Part shown: piece by piece, positions 45,481 to 49,687 of the stretch
Layout of the letters: each line of letters starts with the position of its first letter
How positions within the stretch are numbered: position 1 is the first letter of the stretch
Assembly (NCBI GenBank): GCA_040768665.1
Contig: JAXGMN010000075.1
Span: forward strand, 1 to 49,687
DNA length: 49,687 nt
Direction of reading: 5' to 3'
Origin: JABWBD01 sp040768665
GTDB taxonomy: Bacteria; Planctomycetota; Planctomycetia; Pirellulales; Thermoguttaceae
The notes under the pieces: model-generated
Told to the model about the DNA's origin: nothing
Seen by the model: only the letters and a program-made list of their open reading frames with translations
Databases searched by the model: none
Position numbers and translations under genes: made by a program

Positions 45481-48400
45481 ATGGAAAGTTCTCTCGCCGA
45501 AGACACCTCCTGGCTCCGTCAGGCAGAGGAGGCAATTCACACCAGACCGCAGGATCTCTGCCAGTGCAGTCTGCTCGTACGGCAAGGTATTCTACTTCGG
45601 CGGCAGTGGGACGTCGCCGATCCCGCGTCCCCACATCGGAGGGAGATCCTGCGATTGCTCCCTTCTCTGCAAAATCTTTGCCATGAGCGACTCGCCGAGT
45701 GCCTCGATGCCGATGGTGCAACCGGCGCACAGATAATCGAACAGCTTCTTGAGCAGTTGGACCACGACTCCCGCTATCTTGGCCAATTGCTCGACGAACC
45801 TAGCCGCTTCCCCGAGTCGATTGCCTTTGCGGTCGAGTGTTTCCGTGATGATTTGCACTGGCTCGGTACCCAAGCGGCATTATTGGACGGCTGCCGAGGT
45901 GTGGATTTTCTGGGGCGAATCCTCCTTGAGCAGGAGGTAATGCAGAGTGAGATCGAGGCGTGGAAGGACCGCGTGCCGGACGCGACGGCGCGCGGAGCAT
46001 TCCCGGGCCGCTCCAACCGGCGGCGATCCGCAGAGAATTCCGTGGCAGCGGAAACTGCGGAAATCCCCGAAGAGACAGACCACAATGCCGCCCAGGACAG
46101 CGCGGAACTCGAGCGGGCCGCTCGGCGACTTCGAGCGGCGGCCCTTTCCCGCCAGATCGAGGCGTTGCTGACTCAGGCAGTCCCGGCCGACGGCGACGCC
46201 TGGTATCGCGCGTGGCAGAACGCCAGTCGCCTGCAAGCGAGACTCGGGGCGGACTCATCGGATCGGACTGGGACGCCCGATCACGAGAGCCACGACGACG
46301 TTCCGCTCGCGCTACGTCGCCGCCTGTCGGATTTTCGGATGCAGGCCATGGCGCAGTGGCTGGGCGTGGTCCAGGCTTATCCCCAGTCGCGACGGGTCGC
46401 CTCCCTGGAAGAGGTCACCGAGGATCTCGCGGGCAAGACCGGCGAAACCCTGGTTTTCCTCGAAGAAATGCCGTTGCCAGCGGGAGTGCGAGGCCTGGAG
46501 ATCCTAGCGGAGGATCTCTCGGTGAACCGTGTCGCCGTCCGGGAAGCCGAATTGGAGCCGACCCAAGCCCCGCCCGAAGGAAAGGACCGTCGCTGGGCAA
46601 GCACCCGCCGGGCGCTGCAGCGCCGAGTGTCGATGGTGGTCGGCGAACTTCAGGAGCGCCGACTGGCATTGCGGATGGAGACCCTCTTCGGTCGCCGTGG
46701 CGTGGCCTTTTTGGAGCGGACGATCCTGGCACTCCTGGTTGTTTTCGTGATCATGCTCGCGGTGGAAGGGCCGTTGCTGGGCTACGAATCGCGTCATTGG
46801 GGCACCGGTCCCATCCATTCCGGCGGGAGCCGGATCGAGCCGATCTTCGCCTGGCTGGATCTTGGGATCTGCATCGTGTTCCTGGCCGAGTTCAGCCTGA
46901 AGATGGGACTGGCCCAATCGCGCTGGCTGTATCTTCGACGCAACTGGATCACGGGACTTATCCCTGCGATTCCGGTGGGCTTTCTGCTGTACGCGGCGCA
47001 TCAGATGTCGCAAGGCGTGCCCCTTCTGCTTGCTGAGGAAGGCGAATGGTTCGTGGTTCTCCGTTTCCTGCGTTACCTGCGCCTGCCACGAATGGCCCGC
47101 TGGCTTCGCGTTGCCCGGCCGGTGCTGCGCGTGGCGCGGCTGGTCGTGTTCACGCTGCGGGCGTCGGACCGCCTGGTGCGGCAACTGAGTCCCCTGCTCA
47201 ACCGCAGCCTGGTGCTGTTCGATCGCGCCGCGATCTCCGTGCAGGAGCCCACCTACCGGACGGCGCTGACGGCTCTGCGCGAGCGGTTCCATTACCGCGC
47301 CGCCGAGCTGGTTCATTCGCTCCCGCATGCGGCGCAATGCCGGTTGATCAAGACGCGAATCGAAGACATGACGGCCATGCTCTCGGCACCCGAGCTTGCG
47401 CAAATCGCATTGGCCGATTCCTCCGACGGGTTCGCGACGCGAGAGATCCCCTTGGAAAGCGTGATCGCCCGTCTGATCACGGCCACCCCGGCGGGCATCT
47501 CCGACCGCGTCGGCCGCGGACTTGCCGAAAGTGTAGCGCGGTGGTGCCGGGCACTCGATGTGTTTGCAGTCCGAAGGCTGCCGCTGGTTCGCGACCTGGT
47601 TGGCGCGAGCCGGCTGCCGAACCCCTACGACACCACGGCGAGAGTCGCCAATCGGATCGGGACTCTGCTGCAGCAGATGCTCGACCGCGTCTACTGGTTG
47701 GCCGACCTGTACGGCACCGTTACCGCCCCGCAACTCGTCGACTCCCTCGGCGAGTGGATGATCAAAGGCACGGCAAGGCCGGCGCGGCGGTTTCTGATGT
47801 TTGGGGCGGCGTTCCTGCTGGTGTCGTACCTGGGCAGCCTCTTGCCGCTGGCTCCGCTGCACACGCTGAGCGAGGTTCTCAAGAAACTTGTTGCAGGACC
47901 GTTGGTGATTCTGGGAACGCTTTGCTTTCTGCCGATGCTGCTGGGAATGTGGTTTCGGCAGATCGCCAACGAAGCGACGGACTTCTATGGCCTTGTGGCA
48001 GAGGCTCAGTTCATCGGTGCCACGCGAATTCTCAAGCAGCGTCTCGCTCGCCGCAATCACGCCATCCTTCACCAGCGGGTGCTTGCACCGGAACTGGCGA
48101 TGAGCGGGGCCGGCGACCGCAATGGCGAGCATGGCGACGACGTGGCCGTGTCGTCCGCGGCGGTGGAACTGCTCTGGCAAGACTATCTCGAGCGCCCGCC
48201 GTTTCACCCTACCGACGTCGGCACCACGAATCAGTTGCTCGGCAATCTTCTGCTGATCTCGCTTCGCGAAAGCCGTCTGGCGTACGGCCGCCGTGCGCGT
48301 GCACGTTTGCGGCAACTCGACCTGACGCATGCTCGTGCGTCGTTCCGGGGCCCGTACGTCTGGTTCCACTTCATTTCGCGGAGCCTGGCCCAGCACACGG

Positions 48401-49687
48401 CGAAACTGATCGTGGACTACAACGCCTTCGCGGTGCCGCTGATCAGGGCCGCCACTGCCGACGACCGGGAAGTCGTTCGCTATGTCCAATGGCTCTCGCG
48501 GCGGATGAGAAAGCCGCCCGAGCAGATCGAGCTGCCGGGGCCTTTCGCCAACCGTATTCAGGCGGTGCGCTCGCAAGGCGGATTCCAGGAGATCCACGAT
48601 CGGCGCGACAGGTTCTTTCAGACAAATGACTTCACGTCGGTTCATTTCCTGTCGGCCGAACCGGGATATGAGGAAGACATCCGCCGGCGCTACGGTGATC
48701 CGGTTGCGAAGCTGATGCGGCGCGACCGGCGCGACAATGTCCGCCGCGTCTTCCGCAGTTACCCTTTTCATCGCCTCCCCAGGGAGCAGCGAACTTTCAA
48801 TCCGCTCGCGCTCTACCAGCGGCACCTGGTGGGCGGGCGCGTGCTCTGGCTGCCCCTGAAGCTGGTCTGGTGGACCGGCGTGGCCGTGTTTCTCGTGGTT
48901 CGCCAGATCTGGCGGTTTGTCCGCGAAGTGCTCCATCCCAGCGTTGGCGATCTGTCAGGACTTGAGGAGGCAGACCCGTTCGCCGTCGCCGTCCGCAAGA
49001 TTCATCGCATGCGGCGTCCTCTGTTCGTCGAATGCCTCCGGATGCGAGCCCAGTTCGACCCGGAGTACCTGGGCGTGCTCTTGCCCGGCTGTCCCAGTGA
49101 ACTGCGCGGCGGTCTCGCCGCGGTAATCGATCAGGATCTCGAGCGGATCGAGGCCGAACCGGCGATGAAAACGGGTTTTCGCAAGCTGGCGTCCCTGCGG
49201 CGGCAGCAGATCCTGGAATTCCGCTCATGGCTCCACCGCCTCGGTCTTGCCGGCCAGTCGGCCGAGTCGCTCCGCGCAATGGCAATCGCCTACACGATCG
49301 ATTTCGACCGGGTACGAACTCGCCTGGCAGCGATTCGACTGCTTGAGCGGGCCTTCGACGACGCTTTGGCCACGAAATCACGCCGCTGGTCGCTGGCCAA
49401 CCTGCCCGAGTGGTCGCTCCGCGCCGCATGGTGCCGTCTGCGGTATCGCCGGCGCCTCATGAGACTGTTCGGGCAGCCGGCGTTCGCAAGATACTCCGAC
49501 GAGCAGCAGACTCGATGCCGGCGACTCGTCTACTGCCGTCGCGGCGACCTGGTGACGGCCCTGCGAAAGTTGACCGGCCGCGACAGCCCCGGCGACCCGC
49601 TCGAGCGCGCGAAAGACACGCTGCGGGGCGTCGGACAGGACCCCGTACCGTGGAGCCGGCAGTTGGCGGTGCTGCGCGCGGTGCAGA
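45481..49687 (+). CDS. Very large membrane protein with voltage-sensor-like segment (partial, C-terminus beyond window)
   Basis: The frame is open from the ATG at 45481 to the right edge, 1,402 codons with no stop. The first ~400 residues are soluble, acidic and helical (ESSLAEDTSWLRQAEEAIH). Residues about 410-570 resemble the S1-S4 part of ion-transport channels: FLERTILALLVVFVIMLAV, FAWLDLGICIVFLAEFSLKM, an RRNW linker, then the Arg-rich LRFLRYLRLPRMARWLRVAR. Two more membrane segments follow at about 769-825 (RRFLMFGAAFLLVSYLGSLL, LVILGTLCFLPMLLGM), and another at about 1118-1146 (LVWWTGVAVFLVV). No pore-loop selectivity motif is obvious. The remainder is Arg-rich and helical. It diverges from the zinc-ribbon gene across 147 bp. 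I do not recognise the full-length family. Confidence 0.8.
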   Translation, partial: MESSLAEDTSWLRQAEEAIHTRPQDLCQCSLLVRQGILLRRQWDVADPASPHRREILRLLPSLQNLCHERLAECLDADGATGAQIIEQLLEQLDHDSRYLGQLLDEPSRFPESIAFAVECFRDDLHWLGTQAALLDGCRGVDFLGRILLEQEVMQSEIEAWKDRVPDATARGAFPGRSNRRRSAENSVAAETAEIPEETDHNAAQDSAELERAARRLRAAALSRQIEALLTQAVPADGDAWYRAWQNASRLQARLGADSSDRTGTPDHESHDDVPLALRRRLSDFRMQAMAQWLGVVQAYPQSRRVASLEEVTEDLAGKTGETLVFLEEMPLPAGVRGLEILAEDLSVNRVAVREAELEPTQAPPEGKDRRWASTRRALQRRVSMVVGELQERRLALRMETLFGRRGVAFLERTILALLVVFVIMLAVEGPLLGYESRHWGTGPIHSGGSRIEPIFAWLDLGICIVFLAEFSLKMGLAQSRWLYLRRNWITGLIPAIPVGFLLYAAHQMSQGVPLLLAEEGEWFVVLRFLRYLRLPRMARWLRVARPVLRVARLVVFTLRASDRLVRQLSPLLNRSLVLFDRAAISVQEPTYRTALTALRERFHYRAAELVHSLPHAAQCRLIKTRIEDMTAMLSAPELAQIALADSSDGFATREIPLESVIARLITATPAGISDRVGRGLAESVARWCRALDVFAVRRLPLVRDLVGASRLPNPYDTTARVANRIGTLLQQMLDRVYWLADLYGTVTAPQLVDSLGEWMIKGTARPARRFLMFGAAFLLVSYLGSLLPLAPLHTLSEVLKKLVAGPLVILGTLCFLPMLLGMWFRQIANEATDFYGLVAEAQFIGATRILKQRLARRNHAILHQRVLAPELAMSGAGDRNGEHGDDVAVSSAAVELLWQDYLERPPFHPTDVGTTNQLLGNLLLISLRESRLAYGRRARARLRQLDLTHARASFRGPYVWFHFISRSLAQHTAKLIVDYNAFAVPLIRAATADDREVVRYVQWLSRRMRKPPEQIELPGPFANRIQAVRSQGGFQEIHDRRDRFFQTNDFTSVHFLSAEPGYEEDIRRRYGDPVAKLMRRDRRDNVRRVFRSYPFHRLPREQRTFNPLALYQRHLVGGRVLWLPLKLVWWTGVAVFLVVRQIWRFVREVLHPSVGDLSGLEEADPFAVAVRKIHRMRRPLFVECLRMRAQFDPEYLGVLLPGCPSELRGGLAAVIDQDLERIEAEPAMKTGFRKLASLRRQQILEFRSWLHRLGLAGQSAESLRAMAIAYTIDFDRVRTRLAAIRLLERAFDDALATKSRRWSLANLPEWSLRAAWCRLRYRRRLMRLFGQPAFARYSDEQQTRCRRLVYCRRGDLVTALRKLTGRDSPGDPLERAKDTLRGVGQDPVPWSRQLAVLRAVQ

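Noticed and set aside
45960..48629. Two plus-strand frames (358 and 527 codons) in a different phase from the large membrane protein
   Set aside because: They overlap the continuous 1,402-codon frame and have Arg/Gly/Pro-rich composition typical of off-frame reading.
46504..48936. Minus-strand frame of 810 codons
   Set aside because: It lies opposite the large membrane protein, whose hydrophobic segments and codon pattern are coherent. The antisense product is His/Arg/Gln-rich and lacks any recognisable fold.

Overview
The window looks like chromosomal DNA of a GC-rich planctomycete. Two proteins begin with the planctomycete N-terminal sorting motif (RR..LE.LEQR.LLA), an Lpg1974-type outer-membrane protein is present, and there are paralogous papain-like proteins, a 6,532-residue surface protein and short nested palindromic repeats. 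I see no rRNA, tRNA, CRISPR array, insertion sequence or phage gene.

Left block (1-16676, all minus strand). This is a long, tightly spaced exopolysaccharide (EPS) locus. In transcription order it encodes an O-antigen ligase/polymerase-like membrane protein, a sulfotransferase, a pyruvate kinase-ATP sulfurylase fusion, a CPA2 cation/proton antiporter, a GT4 glycosyltransferase, a zinc-ribbon methyltransferase, a hexapeptide acyltransferase, an XrtA/PEP-CTERM-type polysaccharide deacetylase, a flippase, a polyprenyl-phosphate sugar-phosphate transferase and a Wzz/BY-kinase-like protein. A surface protein with a sorting signal follows and runs off the left edge. Sulfate activation plus a sulfotransferase implies that the exported polymer is sulfated. 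No APS kinase is in the window.

Middle block (17268-22979, plus strand). A two-gene module occurs twice: a winged-helix-like protein of unknown family, then a 279-residue papain-fold protein whose catalytic Cys and His are both replaced. An outer-membrane beta-barrel gene with a clear terminator lies between the copies. The second copy leads into the giant gene.

Giant gene (23162-42760, plus). A 6,532-residue extracellular protein is built of diverged RTX-like 'GLxGDD' beta segments in a higher-order repeat of about 3.2-3.4 kb. Toward the C-terminus it has PPC-like, Ig-like, DUF4394-like and VCBS-like segments. Some repeat pairs are nearly identical at DNA level, which indicates recent duplication or gene conversion.

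Right block (42827-49687). On the minus strand are a small HAMP-like membrane protein, a hot-dog acyl-CoA thioesterase and a zinc-ribbon/membrane/proline-rich protein. Divergent from these is a very large membrane protein with a voltage-sensor-like segment that continues past the right edge.

The strongest candidates for something undescribed are the pyruvate kinase-ATP sulfurylase fusion inside a sulfated-EPS operon, and the duplicated winged-helix/pseudo-papain module placed ahead of exported-protein genes.
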